A stretch of 30,408 nt of DNA. Origin: a virus. The notes below the pieces were generated by a model. The model made no database searches, was not told the origin of the DNA, and worked only from the letters and a program-made list of their open reading frames with translations. Below, piece by piece: positions 15,791 through 22,034 of the stretch. Every line of letters begins with the position of its first letter. Positions within the stretch are counted from its first letter, which is position 1. The stretch is taken from the IMG/VR virus record IMGVR_UViG_3300013123_000632, positions 1-30,408 of that record. One strand, written 5' to 3'. The translations under genes and the position numbers were made by a program.

Positions 15791-16981
15791 TTAACAAGTC
15801 TCCTGAGTTGAGGTCAACCCTACTTCTATAAGACAAGTCCCATTATAATATTTATATACTGTGCAACCAGCATTATAACATTCTCTATTTCCTTGTGAGA
15901 TTGATATATTTCCAGTAGAAGTAACATTTACAACATTTAGATTTGTAGTTGTGTTTGATAAAAGAATATATTTTGTATTAGCATAAGTTTCATTCCAAGA
16001 AGAATTATCTCCAGTAACACTAATTGGAGCATATAAAATATCGGCATAAGTTTTATTTAGATTAGTTCCATTTGTAAGATAATTTAAAACTTCTGTTTTT
16101 GTAAAGTAGTTAGCTAAATTTGATACTAAAGAAAATAAATTATTAAGCCAAGATTCTTTTATTGTTATGTTTGTTCCTGCTATTTCAAATTGAGTTGAAT
16201 TGAGAGAGTTGTTTCTTAGAAGTGTTGATATATTTCCTGTGAAGTGTGGGTCAGTTTCTGTTAATGTCCAATCTTTAATATATCCAGTAACATTCCAATC
16301 TTTTACATAACCTGAAGCATTTATAGTAGCATTCCAATCTTTAATTAAACCTGTGTTATTATAGGAATCATAAGTAGAATTATAAGTTGAGTTCCATATT
16401 GATACATTAGAATCTATATCTGATTTGGTATAATAGTTTGGTTTATCTAAAGACCAATTACCTACTAAAGAAACTATGCTTGAAATAGAAACGAATAAAC
16501 TATTTAGCCAAGTCTCTTTTATTGTGATGTTTGCTCCTGCTATTTCAAATTGAGTTGAATTGAGAGAGTTGTTTCTTAGAACATTTGTTAAGTCTGTTGT
16601 TCCAGTATTATCTAGAGCACAAAGAACAGTTCCATTATTTTGAACTCCTATAGCCAAGTATCCTAATGAACAATCTGTATTAGTTAAAGCGTTGAACCTT
16701 GTTGTTTCGTTTGTGTCTTCTACTGCTCCAACTGGACTACTTATCCATTTTCCCATAGCTGTGTCGTATGTTAATACTTCACTATTAGATGGTGAAGGAA
16801 TATTAACATCTGCTAGTTGAGATAGGTTTGTTAAATTTCCTTGAAAGATAGTTAAAGAAGAATCTTCTTGAGGAAAATTGAAAGCTGAAACTAAAGATAA
16901 AGAGAGAAATAGTAGAAATAAAAAGGAGAAAAAAGTCTTTTTCGAGTAATTAATCCCCATAATGGTCAAGACCTTACTCAT
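15791..16981 (-). CDS. Fibre-like repetitive glycoprotein
   Basis: A 396-aa protein whose first 34 residues hold a signal peptide (FFSFLFLLFLSLSLVSA). AGGAGA upstream supports the ATG at 16981. Two copies of the block LRNNSLNSTQFEIAG-NITIKE-WLN, about 120 residues apart, sit in an Asn/Ser/Thr-rich chain with YYTKSDID and YFTKTEVL motifs, typical of phage tail-fibre shafts. It ends in a Cys-containing knob (GNRECYNAGCTVYKYYNGTC). It lies between the candidate coat gene and the LamG protein, so it is probably a virion fibre. Confidence 0.75.
   Translation of the reverse strand: MSKVLTIMGINYSKKTFFSFLFLLFLSLSLVSAFNFPQEDSSLTIFQGNLTNLSQLADVNIPSPSNSEVLTYDTAMGKWISSPVGAVEDTNETTRFNALTNTDCSLGYLAIGVQNNGTVLCALDNTGTTDLTNVLRNNSLNSTQFEIAGANITIKETWLNSLFVSISSIVSLVGNWSLDKPNYYTKSDIDSNVSIWNSTYNSTYDSYNNTGLIKDWNATINASGYVKDWNVTGYIKDWTLTETDPHFTGNISTLLRNNSLNSTQFEIAGTNITIKESWLNNLFSLVSNLANYFTKTEVLNYLTNGTNLNKTYADILYAPISVTGDNSSWNETYANTKYILLSNTTTNLNVVNVTSTGNISISQGNRECYNAGCTVYKYYNGTCLIEVGLTSTQETC
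16175..16221. repeat. 47-bp direct repeat inside the fibre gene, copy 1
   Basis: Identical to 16535-16581, exactly 360 bp away (120 codons), within a wider, less conserved duplication. DNA-level identity over 47 bp suggests recent duplication or ongoing recombination in the fibre shaft. Confidence 0.85.
16535..16581. repeat. 47-bp direct repeat inside the fibre gene, copy 2
   Basis: Second copy of 16175-16221. In-frame spacing means recombination between copies would remove or add 120 residues without a frameshift. Confidence 0.85.
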
Positions 16982-17030
16982 CTTTCTTCTCCTCTTATTT
17001 TAAAATAATTTTGCATTGGATTTTACCTTC

Positions 17031-17249
17031 TTACATCAATCCAGAGTTTCTTAGTCCTTGTGCTGCGATTCCTATAGCTGTTGAAGCGATAGAAAGGTTG
17101 TAAAACAAAGTTGTAAGACCCAAGATTGTATCAGATGCTCCTGTGATGTTAGTATTAGCTTGCGCTCCTGCTACGTTGTCAGCAACAGTTGGAGCTAATG
17201 TAGTACCTACAAGAATTACGATAAATCCACCTATAATGTTTCCTAGCAT
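17031..17249 (-). CDS. Candidate major coat protein (two-helix hydrophobic)
   Basis: A 72-aa very hydrophobic protein. Helix 1 is near residues 3-24 (NIIGGFIVILVGTTLAPTV), a polar turn AQANTNITGASD follows, helix 2 is near 41-65, and the tail is RNSGLM. Size and helix-turn-helix hydrophobic plan match the coat proteins of spindle-shaped archaeal viruses (SSV VP1/VP3 type). It is the first full gene after a divergent promoter and has a strong Shine-Dalgarno in the 21-nt leader, consistent with very high expression. Other small membrane proteins could look similar, so this is a structural inference. Confidence 0.7.
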   Translation of the reverse strand: MLGNIIGGFIVILVGTTLAPTVADNVAGAQANTNITGASDTILGLTTLFYNLSIASTAIGIAAQGLRNSGLM

Positions 17250-17250
17250 T

Positions 17251-17292
17251 TTATAATCTCCCCTCCATAAACATTGTCAAAGTGACTTTCAT
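17251..17292 (-). CDS. 13-codon leader mini-ORF before the coat gene
   Basis: The first ATG after promoter P1, at exactly the 20-nt leaderless distance, opens MKVTLTMFMEGRL and stops 1 nt before the coat gene ATG. If transcription starts as at the sister promoters, ribosomes would translate this peptide first. It matches the mini-ORF at 985-1026 in length (13 codons), start (ATGAAA) and position. Confidence 0.5.
   Translation of the reverse strand: MKVTLTMFMEGRL
17254..17274 (-). promoter_or_regulatory. Shared 21-nt leader with strong SD, copy 2
   Basis: Identical to 986-1006 and also 4 nt from the downstream ATG. It contains GGAGGGGAGAT, which can pair with the 3' end of archaeal 16S rRNA. 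Confidence 0.75.
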
Positions 17293-17311
17293 ATTTTTTT
17301 AATTCTATCAC

Positions 17312-17331
17312 TATTTATATATTAGAGGGTT
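17312..17331 (-). promoter_or_regulatory. Conserved promoter P1 (AACCCTCT + TATA)
   Basis: The minus strand reads AACCCTCTAATATATAAATA, identical to P2 and P3. The TATA box ends at 17312 and an ATG starts at 17292 (20 nt). It drives the coat gene unit and faces away from the plus-strand copy 30 bp further on. Confidence 0.9.
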
Positions 17332-17361
17332 GTTTTTTACCATTTTAGCTAACTATCTATT

Positions 17362-17381
17362 AACCCTCTCCTATATAAATA
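17362..17381 (+). promoter_or_regulatory. Conserved promoter P4 (plus-strand copy)
   Basis: AACCCTCTCCTATATAAATA differs from P1-P3 only in the two bases between the AACCCTCT box and the TATA. The TATA ends at 17381 and the ATG of the ribbon-helix-helix gene is at 17401, again 20 nt. P1 and P4 form a divergent promoter pair in which one regulator could control both sides. Confidence 0.9.
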
Positions 17382-17400
17382 CTAAAATTCTCCTAAATTA

Positions 17401-17523
17401 ATGGAAAAGAAAGAAATAAGAATTTCTATCGATAAAAAAGTATATTTAAAATTAAAAAATAAAGCTAAGAAATTATCTGTTCCTTTATCTAGTTATATTA
17501 AAATGAAAATTCAATCTATTTAA
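17401..17523 (+). CDS. Ribbon-helix-helix DNA-binding regulator (40 aa)
   Basis: MEKKEIRISIDKKVYLKLKN followed by KAKKLSVPLSSYIKMKIQSI is a compact ribbon-helix-helix fold: beta strand (EIRISID), helix A (KKVYLKLKNKAKKL), turn (SVPL), helix B (SSYIKMKIQ), as in CopG/Arc repressors. Such proteins bind as dimers to short repeats through the strand. It is the first gene after P4, so autoregulation and control of the whole AACCCTCT regulon is an attractive inference. The promoter spacing makes the start firm. Confidence 0.85.
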   Translation: MEKKEIRISIDKKVYLKLKNKAKKLSVPLSSYIKMKIQSI

Positions 17524-17524
17524 A

Positions 17525-17968
17525 ATGGAAGAAGAAGAAATAAAGTTAAGTAAGTATAATTCTGGTATTGCTATAATCTATAGACTTGATGGATTATGGA
17601 AAGATGTTAATTTACATTCGAGAAGTGGTGAGTTTTCTAAATGGAATGCTGATTTGGATAGGATATGGTGTGAACTAGCAAGAGATTTAAAAGAAAAGAA
17701 ATATGAAGATAAGAAAGATAAAGAAGGGAATATAAAAGAAGAAGGATATAAAACTAAATTTGATAAGATAGATAGTCAAGTTCTTAAGTATGGTAATTTT
17801 TCTGATGGAAAAATAAATAGTTTTAATAAATTAACTGAACAAGACATAGTAAAAAGAGAAAAACAATATAAAGCACTTATGGAAAAAGAATTATTCTTAA
17901 GAAGACTTGAAAATTCTGTTGGAAAGGGAACTGCTTTTGAAGATGAAGATGGTTATGATTTTGACTAA
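17525..17968 (+). CDS. Unknown soluble protein upstream of the P-loop ATPase
   Basis: A 147-aa acidic and Lys-rich protein (MEEEEIKLSKYNSGIAIIYR). An N-terminal helical domain with conserved-looking Trp residues (LDGLWKDVN, SKWNADLDRIWCELARDL) is followed by a charged linker, a helix (DIVKREKQYKALMEKELFLRRL) and an acidic tail EDEDGYDFD. The start is 1 nt after the regulator stop and the stop is 2 nt before the ATPase. The acidic tail suggests it may act with the ATPase. No family recognised. Confidence 0.75.
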   Translation: MEEEEIKLSKYNSGIAIIYRLDGLWKDVNLHSRSGEFSKWNADLDRIWCELARDLKEKKYEDKKDKEGNIKEEGYKTKFDKIDSQVLKYGNFSDGKINSFNKLTEQDIVKREKQYKALMEKELFLRRLENSVGKGTAFEDEDGYDFD

Positions 17969-17970
17969 TT

Positions 17971-18999
17971 ATGGGAATTATAGAAATAAATGATAAAAAT
18001 GAAGATAGAAAGATAAAATATTATCTTGATGATAGATTAAAATCTAATTTAGATAAATCGGTTATTAATGCTTTAGCTAAAAAAGATAAAGATTTTGTTA
18101 TGTGTCTTGATGGTTCTGAAGGTGTTGGTAAAAGTTGGTTAGCAATGCAGATAGGAAGATATGTTGATTATACTTTAGACTTAGATAGGATAGTTTTCGA
18201 TGCTGAAAGCTTTAGAAATGCTATTCTTAAGGCAAAAAAAGGTCAATGTATCATTTATGATGAAGCTTTTACTGGTTTTAGTTCTCGTTCTTCTCTCTCT
18301 GGAATAAATAGAGCCTTAGTTTCTTTAGCAATGCAGATGAGACAGAAAAATTTATTTATTATTATTGTTTTACCAACTATTTTTTTATTAGATAAATATA
18401 TTGCTTTGTTTAGAGCTAAAGTTTTGATTCATGTCTATGAGAATAAAGGTATTAGAGGATATTTTAGAGTATATCCATCTAAATTAAAGAAACTTTTGAT
18501 TATGAAAGGAGTTAAAACTTTTTCTTATAAAGTTAGAACAGGATTTAAAGGAAGATTTTATGGTATTTTTGCTCTTGGAGATGAAAAAATTGAGAAAAAG
18601 TATAGAGAAAAGAAAGAAAAGGCATTAAATGAGACTTCTAAAGACCCCATACATTCAAATCAGATTAGATTTAGAGAACAAAGAGACTTATTAATGTATT
18701 TATATGCTAAAGATATTAAAATTAGTGCTAGACAGCTTGAATTATACTTAAAAGATTATGATTTTGATATAAGTCATGTTCAAATAAGTAAGATATTAGG
18801 AAAATATGGGCTTAATAGAGATAAAGAGATAATAAAACAGCAAAAAGAGACTGATAATTACTTAAATGATAATATAATTAGTGAAAAAGAGATGAAAAAT
18901 GATAGTTTTGATGATATAAATGATGTTTTTGAACAAAATGATGATGAAAATATTAAAAATTCTAATAATTTAGATGATTCTGATGGTTTTGATGTGTAA
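17971..18999 (+). CDS. P-loop ATPase (Zot/packaging-like) with HTH tail
   Basis: A 342-aa ATPase. Walker A is GSEGVGKS (about residues 48-55) and Walker B is CIIYDEAF (about 93-100). A motif MRQKNLFIIIVLPT (about 122-135) matches the sensor strand of Zot-like and HerA/FtsK-related morphogenesis ATPases. Residues about 235-285 look like a winged helix (SARQLELYLKDYDF ... VQISKILGKYGL) and the tail is acidic. Likely powers DNA packaging or virion extrusion, as similar ATPases are thought to do in spindle and filamentous viruses. Helicase or partition functions are less likely but possible. Confidence 0.8.
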   Translation: MGIIEINDKNEDRKIKYYLDDRLKSNLDKSVINALAKKDKDFVMCLDGSEGVGKSWLAMQIGRYVDYTLDLDRIVFDAESFRNAILKAKKGQCIIYDEAFTGFSSRSSLSGINRALVSLAMQMRQKNLFIIIVLPTIFLLDKYIALFRAKVLIHVYENKGIRGYFRVYPSKLKKLLIMKGVKTFSYKVRTGFKGRFYGIFALGDEKIEKKYREKKEKALNETSKDPIHSNQIRFREQRDLLMYLYAKDIKISARQLELYLKDYDFDISHVQISKILGKYGLNRDKEIIKQQKETDNYLNDNIISEKEMKNDSFDDINDVFEQNDDENIKNSNNLDDSDGFDV

Positions 19000-19012
19000 A
19001 GTATAGAAAAAG

Positions 19013-19360
19013 TCAAGGCATTTGATGGCTTTTTCGTGGAAAACAAGGGGTTGTTAAGTGTAAACAAGCTATATAAGTATTAAATTAATGTTTTTAATAA
19101 GAAAATTTGGGATTTTTTTAATAAAAGAAGGTTATTTTAGATTTTTTCAAGGCATTTGTCTATGTTTTTCTTTAAATATTTCCTATTTGATTATTTTTTG
19201 AAGGCTTCTAGCTAATATTAATAACTTTTATATTCTAAAATCTAGGCATTGGCTTATTATTTTATTATTTAATTTTTATTTTCAAGGCATCTAGATGAAA
19301 TATGTTATATTATGTTTGTTAATCAAGGCATTCAGATTTTTTAGAGATTTTTACTAGGCA
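19013..19360. repeat. Iteron-like array, seven AGGC-core repeats
   Basis: Units resemble TCAAGGCATTTG or TCTAGGCATTG. The GGC of each starts at 19017, 19151, 19203, 19245, 19286, 19327 and 19357. Gaps of 134, 52, 42, 41, 41 and 30 bp are all near whole multiples of 10.4 bp. The third unit is AAGGCTTCTAG, the weakest. All point the same way, as iterons do. Confidence 0.65.
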
Positions 19361-19570
19361 CTTTAAAAAATATTGTTTAAATTAGTGTGTTATAGGTGTG
19401 TTTTATGGGCTTATTTTAAAGCTTTAAAAAACTAAAAAATTGACCCCTACATATTATTTAAAAAACTATTCTAAAATAAACTAACTGAATAAACACCTAT
19501 TTATTTATATTAGTATTATAACTTTTAATATTATAACTTTATAATGACATATAAGCAAAATATTAAAACC

Positions 19571-19584
19571 GAAAAGTATTTAAA
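19571..19584 (+). promoter_or_regulatory. Archaeal-type promoter (BRE GAAAAG + TATTTAAA)
   Basis: GAAAAG directly before TATTTAAA is a typical archaeal BRE/TATA pair. Transcription would start near 19608, giving a 75-nt leader that contains the hairpin of 19621-19663. It lacks the AACCCTCT box of the structural promoters, so it is probably regulated differently. Confidence 0.6.
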
Positions 19585-19610
19585 CCTATTATTCTAATAA
19601 TATTCAGATA

Positions 19611-19672
19611 AAAATAAAGATTTAAGGTTTTCAAGGGGAAATTAAAAACTTCCCTTTGCCTTAAACAACAAA
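19611..19672 (+). repeat. 62-bp inverted repeat, left copy (structured leader)
   Basis: Matches the reverse strand of 25603-25664 at about 55 of 62 positions. It can fold as a stem: TTAAGG pairs with CCTTAA and AAGGGGAA with TTCCCTT around an AT loop. Both copies point into the intervening 5.9-kb segment. Confidence 0.85.
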
Positions 19673-19683
19673 CACAAAACACA

Positions 19684-20004
19684 ATGAAAACACAAAACAA
19701 AAAATATAAAGTAATAATAAAAATAGGGAGTAGTGAAGAGGAGAAAACCTTTATTTTAGATTATAGAGAATTAGAACATTTAAAAAACGAAATTAGAGGA
19801 AATAATAGGGTTATGTGGGAATACGAAACAGAAGATAAGGAGATTATAACCGATGATATGATAAGAGAAATTATTAAAATAGAGAAAATAAAAAACAAAA
19901 CAGCCGAAGAAATAATAAAAGAGAGTGAGATAAGTAAAGAAGACCGAGCAGAGTTAAATTTGAGTAAGGTTGTAAATGGAAAGGTTGCGAGGTTAAGAAG
20001 ATGA
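19684..20004 (+). CDS. Unknown early-type protein
   Basis: A 106-aa charged protein (MKTQNKKYKVIIKIGSSEEE). A beta-rich N-terminal half (KVIIKIGSSEEEKTFILDYRE) is followed by acidic and Lys-rich helices; the C-terminus is basic (VNGKVARLRR). No TM and no known motif. It has its own promoter and structured leader and is the only plus-strand gene inside the inverted-repeat module. Adjacent to the repeat array, a replication or regulatory role is possible but unproven. Confidence 0.7.
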   Translation: MKTQNKKYKVIIKIGSSEEEKTFILDYRELEHLKNEIRGNNRVMWEYETEDKEIITDDMIREIIKIEKIKNKTAEEIIKESEISKEDRAELNLSKVVNGKVARLRR

Positions 20005-20057
20005 GAACATTAGAAGAGAATGAACTTTATATTTTTGAGGGTACATTGGTGAATTAA
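20001..20057 (+). CDS. Possible 18-codon ORF coupled to 19684 gene
   Basis: ATGA overlap with the upstream stop opens MRTLEENELYIFEGTLVN, then TAA. The coupling is the only support; it may be chance or a remnant of a longer gene cut where the convergent duplicated HTH fragment begins. Confidence 0.25.
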   Translation: MRTLEENELYIFEGTLVN

Positions 20058-20111
20058 AGGTTTAATGCCTTCATTTCTTAGTTCTCTTATAGTATTCTCT
20101 TCTTCTTTCAT
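20010..20111 (-). pseudogene. Degenerate partial duplicate of the HTH gene start
   Basis: ATGAAAGAAGAAGAG opens a 33-codon frame whose first residues (MKEEENTIRELRNEG) copy the start of the HTH protein (MNEEKISKIRELRNEG). DNA positions 20068-20090 match 20336-20358 exactly over 23 bp. After the repeat, similarity is lost. It overlaps the end of the intact HTH gene in another frame. Probably the stump of a second, deleted paralogue. Confidence 0.5.
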
Positions 20112-20382
20112 TAATCTTTTTCTTAAAGTCTATATTTGAATGATATTTATTACAAATCCATTTAGAGATATATGGACTTCTTCTTTTATATACTTCCTTT
20201 TTTCTTTCTTGTGGAAGATTCTTAAAGTAGTTATTTGACCTTTCTATTGTCGCTTTTCTTCCTTCTTCACTTATCCAGTATCTTGTTGTACTAATTGGTA
20301 AGCCTAATAGGTTACTTATTTCATTTATCTTTTTACCTTCATTTCTTAGTTCTCTTATCTTGCTTATTTTTTCTTCATTCAT
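20071..20382 (-). CDS. Helix-turn-helix DNA-binding protein
   Basis: 103 aa starting MNEEKISKIRELRNEGKK. The ATG at 20382 overlaps the upstream TGA (ATGA), so it is preferred to the ATG three codons earlier. Residues about 4-38 (IRELRNEGKKINEISNLLGL, then PISTTRYWI) form a Hin/resolvase-like HTH as in transposase and recombinase-associated regulators. The basic C-terminal half could contact DNA. It lies in the same unit as the serine recombinase, so it may regulate or assist recombination. Confidence 0.75.
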   Translation of the reverse strand: MNEEKISKIRELRNEGKKINEISNLLGLPISTTRYWISEEGRKATIERSNNYFKNLPQERKKEVYKRRSPYISKWICNKYHSNIDFKKKINERRREYYKRTKK

Positions 20383-20555
20383 ACTATACATTTCTCCATA
20401 AAGTTTAACATATCGTTTATCTTTTGGGATAGCAAAGCCATTCTTTTATTTAGTTCTTCAAATTCCTTCATCGATTTATTATAGTCTTTTACTAAGTTGT
20501 TAAAAGATACATTATAAGCTTCTCTTAGTTTTCTGATTTCTGTTTTATCTTCCAT
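20379..20555 (-). CDS. Small helical protein (58 aa)
   Basis: The frame MEDKTEIRKLREAYNVSFNN continues to MLNFMEKCIV and stops in an ATGA overlap with the HTH gene. Heptad-like Leu/Met spacing suggests a short coiled coil. The start overlaps the stop of a 21-codon ORF (TGATG). No family recognised. Confidence 0.65.
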   Translation of the reverse strand: MEDKTEIRKLREAYNVSFNNLVKDYNKSMKEFEELNKRMALLSQKINDMLNFMEKCIV

Positions 20556-20620
20556 CATAAATAAACATCTCTATATGAATTATTTAATTGAGTGGGGTCG
20601 ATTATACTTATTTGTTTCAT
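20555..20620 (-). CDS. Possible 21-codon ORF
   Basis: MKQISIIDPTQLNNSYRDVY plus L, stop TGA overlapping the next ATG as TGATG. It fills the gap between the recombinase and the 58-aa gene. Support is positional only. Confidence 0.35.
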   Translation of the reverse strand: MKQISIIDPTQLNNSYRDVYL

Positions 20621-20627
20621 CTTTTTT

Positions 20628-21218
20628 TTAATTTGATATATTTAAGGGTGTATTATTTACTTTATCTTTTTGCCAACGTAACCAATAACCTGATTTTCTT
20701 CTAATTTTTGAATCTTTGCTTCCTTCTGGTCTTCCTCTTTTCTTTATCTTTTTACCTGACTTTGAAATATAAAAACCGTCTTTTTCTATCACGCCATCAA
20801 TATATCTTAATTTGTCTTTTATACGTTCTCTAATCAACTGTCTTTCAAATTCTGCTGTAGCACCCAATATTTGTAAAAAGAACATTCCTTGAGGCGTCTC
20901 TGTGTCTATATTCTGTGTTTGGAAGATGACCCTAACCTTTAAGTTCTTTAGTTCTTCAATTAGTTGTAATAAGTGTTTAAGACTTCTCCCTAATCTATCT
21001 AATCTAAAAATTAATAAGGTATCAAATTCTTTCTTCCTAATTCTCTGCATCATCTTATCTAGTTCTGGTCTTGATTCCTTAGAACCTGATGCGTGGTCAG
21101 TAAAGACTTCATATTCCCATCCTTCTTTTTTACATAACTCTATTAAAGGTATTTCTTGTTGTTCTAATGTTTGTCCTTTGTCTATTGTACTTACTCTTGT
21201 ATAAATTGCTGTTTTCAT
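20628..21218 (-). CDS. Serine recombinase (resolvase/invertase family)
   Basis: A 196-aa recombinase. The catalytic domain is intact: TRVST with the nucleophile Ser near residue 10, then DHASGSKESRPELDKMM, FRLDRLGRSLKHL and the FLQILGATAEFERQLIRERI helix (about 115-137). The C-terminus has the GRPEGSKDSKIRR hinge but only a short DNA-binding tail (KSGYWLRWQKDK) instead of the usual HTH. Small serine recombinases resolve multimers, invert or integrate DNA through paired sites. It lies between copies of a 62-bp inverted repeat. It is coupled to the HEXXH gene by ATGA. Confidence 0.9.
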   Translation of the reverse strand: MKTAIYTRVSTIDKGQTLEQQEIPLIELCKKEGWEYEVFTDHASGSKESRPELDKMMQRIRKKEFDTLLIFRLDRLGRSLKHLLQLIEELKNLKVRVIFQTQNIDTETPQGMFFLQILGATAEFERQLIRERIKDKLRYIDGVIEKDGFYISKSGKKIKKRGRPEGSKDSKIRRKSGYWLRWQKDKVNNTPLNISN

Positions 21219-21496
21219 TTTATTACTCCTGCCTCTATTAATCCTTCTTTTATATGAATTGCTAATCCATCTATAATATTCTCATCATCATTTATCTGAG
21301 ATAATTGTCTTGCCTTATAGCCTTTTTTTATCTTCTTGAATAAAAAATCATGAATTAGTTCGTGAATTAGAGTTTTATTATGGTCTGGTGAATTTTTAAA
21401 TATCTTTATATATGAAGAATAATTTCTATCTTCAGCCCTACATTTTCCATAACTATCTTTAGATACTTTATTGACAAATTCTATATTAAAACTCAT
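21215..21496 (-). CDS. Small HEXXH metallopeptidase-like protein
   Basis: A 93-aa protein with TLIHELIHDFLFKK (HEXXH near residues 45-49) and DDENIIDGLAIHIKEG downstream, where the Glu or Asp could be the third zinc ligand. The layout matches compact phage zincin-like putative metallopeptidases. Without that third ligand confirmed, activity is uncertain. Tightly coupled to the recombinase gene (4-nt overlap) and to the two-TM gene upstream. Confidence 0.7.
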   Translation of the reverse strand: MSFNIEFVNKVSKDSYGKCRAEDRNYSSYIKIFKNSPDHNKTLIHELIHDFLFKKIKKGYKARQLSQINDDENIIDGLAIHIKEGLIEAGVIK

Positions 21497-21696
21497 TTTA
21501 AATTTTTATCTATTTTTTCTTCTAATCTATTTATTTTAGAATATAGTATAAGGAAGAAGCAAGAGGAAATAAGATATAATCCAAAGATTAAAAAATCTGT
21601 TGTTTTATTTATATAAATAGAATAAAGCATTCCTATTCCACTAATCACTATCGCAATAATCATTAGTGTTATGATAATATCTCCTTTTTTTTCCAT
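21493..21696 (-). CDS. Small two-TM membrane protein (67 aa)
   Basis: MEKKGDIIITLMIIAIVISG starts TM1 (about residues 7-26), a short outer loop INKTTD holds one sequon-like NKT, TM2 is near 34-52, and the tail is charged helix (KINRLEEKIDKNLK). No family recognised. It overlaps the HEXXH gene by 4 nt, suggesting the protease-like protein and this membrane protein are made together. Confidence 0.65.
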   Translation of the reverse strand: MEKKGDIIITLMIIAIVISGIGMLYSIYINKTTDFLIFGLYLISSCFFLILYSKINRLEEKIDKNLK

Positions 21697-21748
21697 ATTG
21701 TTTTTAATATTTACTTCTTTTTAAACTTATGTATTCTTTTTATCGTAG

Positions 21749-22033
21749 TTAATTTTCTTTTATTATTCCTAAGTCAAAGTAATATTTATTTAAATTTTCT
21801 ATATCAAAATCCGTTTTTAACAATTTGATATTTCTTTTATCTTCTCTGATTAATAATCCTAAAATTTCCATTTCTTTTAAAATTAATATTTTTAACTTCT
21901 TTGGAATCCTCCATTGAAACATTCTCCACTCTGCTTCTTCAACTGACATAGTTCCATCTTTTGTTGCTTCAATCAATATACTATGTAAATAAAAATAAAA
22001 AACACAAGGTATCCCCTCTTTATTTTTTGTCAT
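21749..22033 (-). CDS. Winged-helix-like small protein
   Basis: A 94-aa protein (MTKNKEGIPCVFYFYLHSIL). Helices with MSVEEAEWRMFQWRIPKKLKI and then EMEILGLLIREDKRNIKLLK look like the recognition helix and wing of a winged-helix domain. A transcription role is plausible but no specific family can be named. It starts 1 nt before the stop of the membrane protein 22035-22382. Confidence 0.6.
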   Translation of the reverse strand: MTKNKEGIPCVFYFYLHSILIEATKDGTMSVEEAEWRMFQWRIPKKLKILILKEMEILGLLIREDKRNIKLLKTDFDIENLNKYYFDLGIIKEN

Positions 22034-22034
22034 T

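Larger units (their letters stand above)
19000..19683. other. 683-bp gene-free region, candidate origin
   Basis: The longest non-coding stretch, very AT-rich. It holds a hairpin at 19006-19033 (GAAAAAG/CTTTTTC arms around the first repeat), seven AGGC-core repeats (19013-19360), an AT-only stretch near 19500-19560 suited to melting, a TATA-type promoter at 19571-19584 and the structured inverted-repeat leader at 19611-19672. I see no frame above 40 codons with a plausible start. Replication origin is the favoured inference. Confidence 0.6.

Noticed and set aside
17971-18999. Large terminase subunit
   Set aside because: Has Walker A and B motifs but no C-terminal nuclease motifs; length and C-terminal HTH fit Zot/HerA-like ATPases better.
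19013-19360. CRISPR-like array
   Set aside because: Repeat unit is about 12 bp and imperfect, and spacing varies from 30 to 134 bp; no cas genes in the window.
19000-19683. tRNA or rRNA gene in the gene-free region
   Set aside because: No cloverleaf, no GGTTCGA-type T-loop and base composition far too AT-rich.
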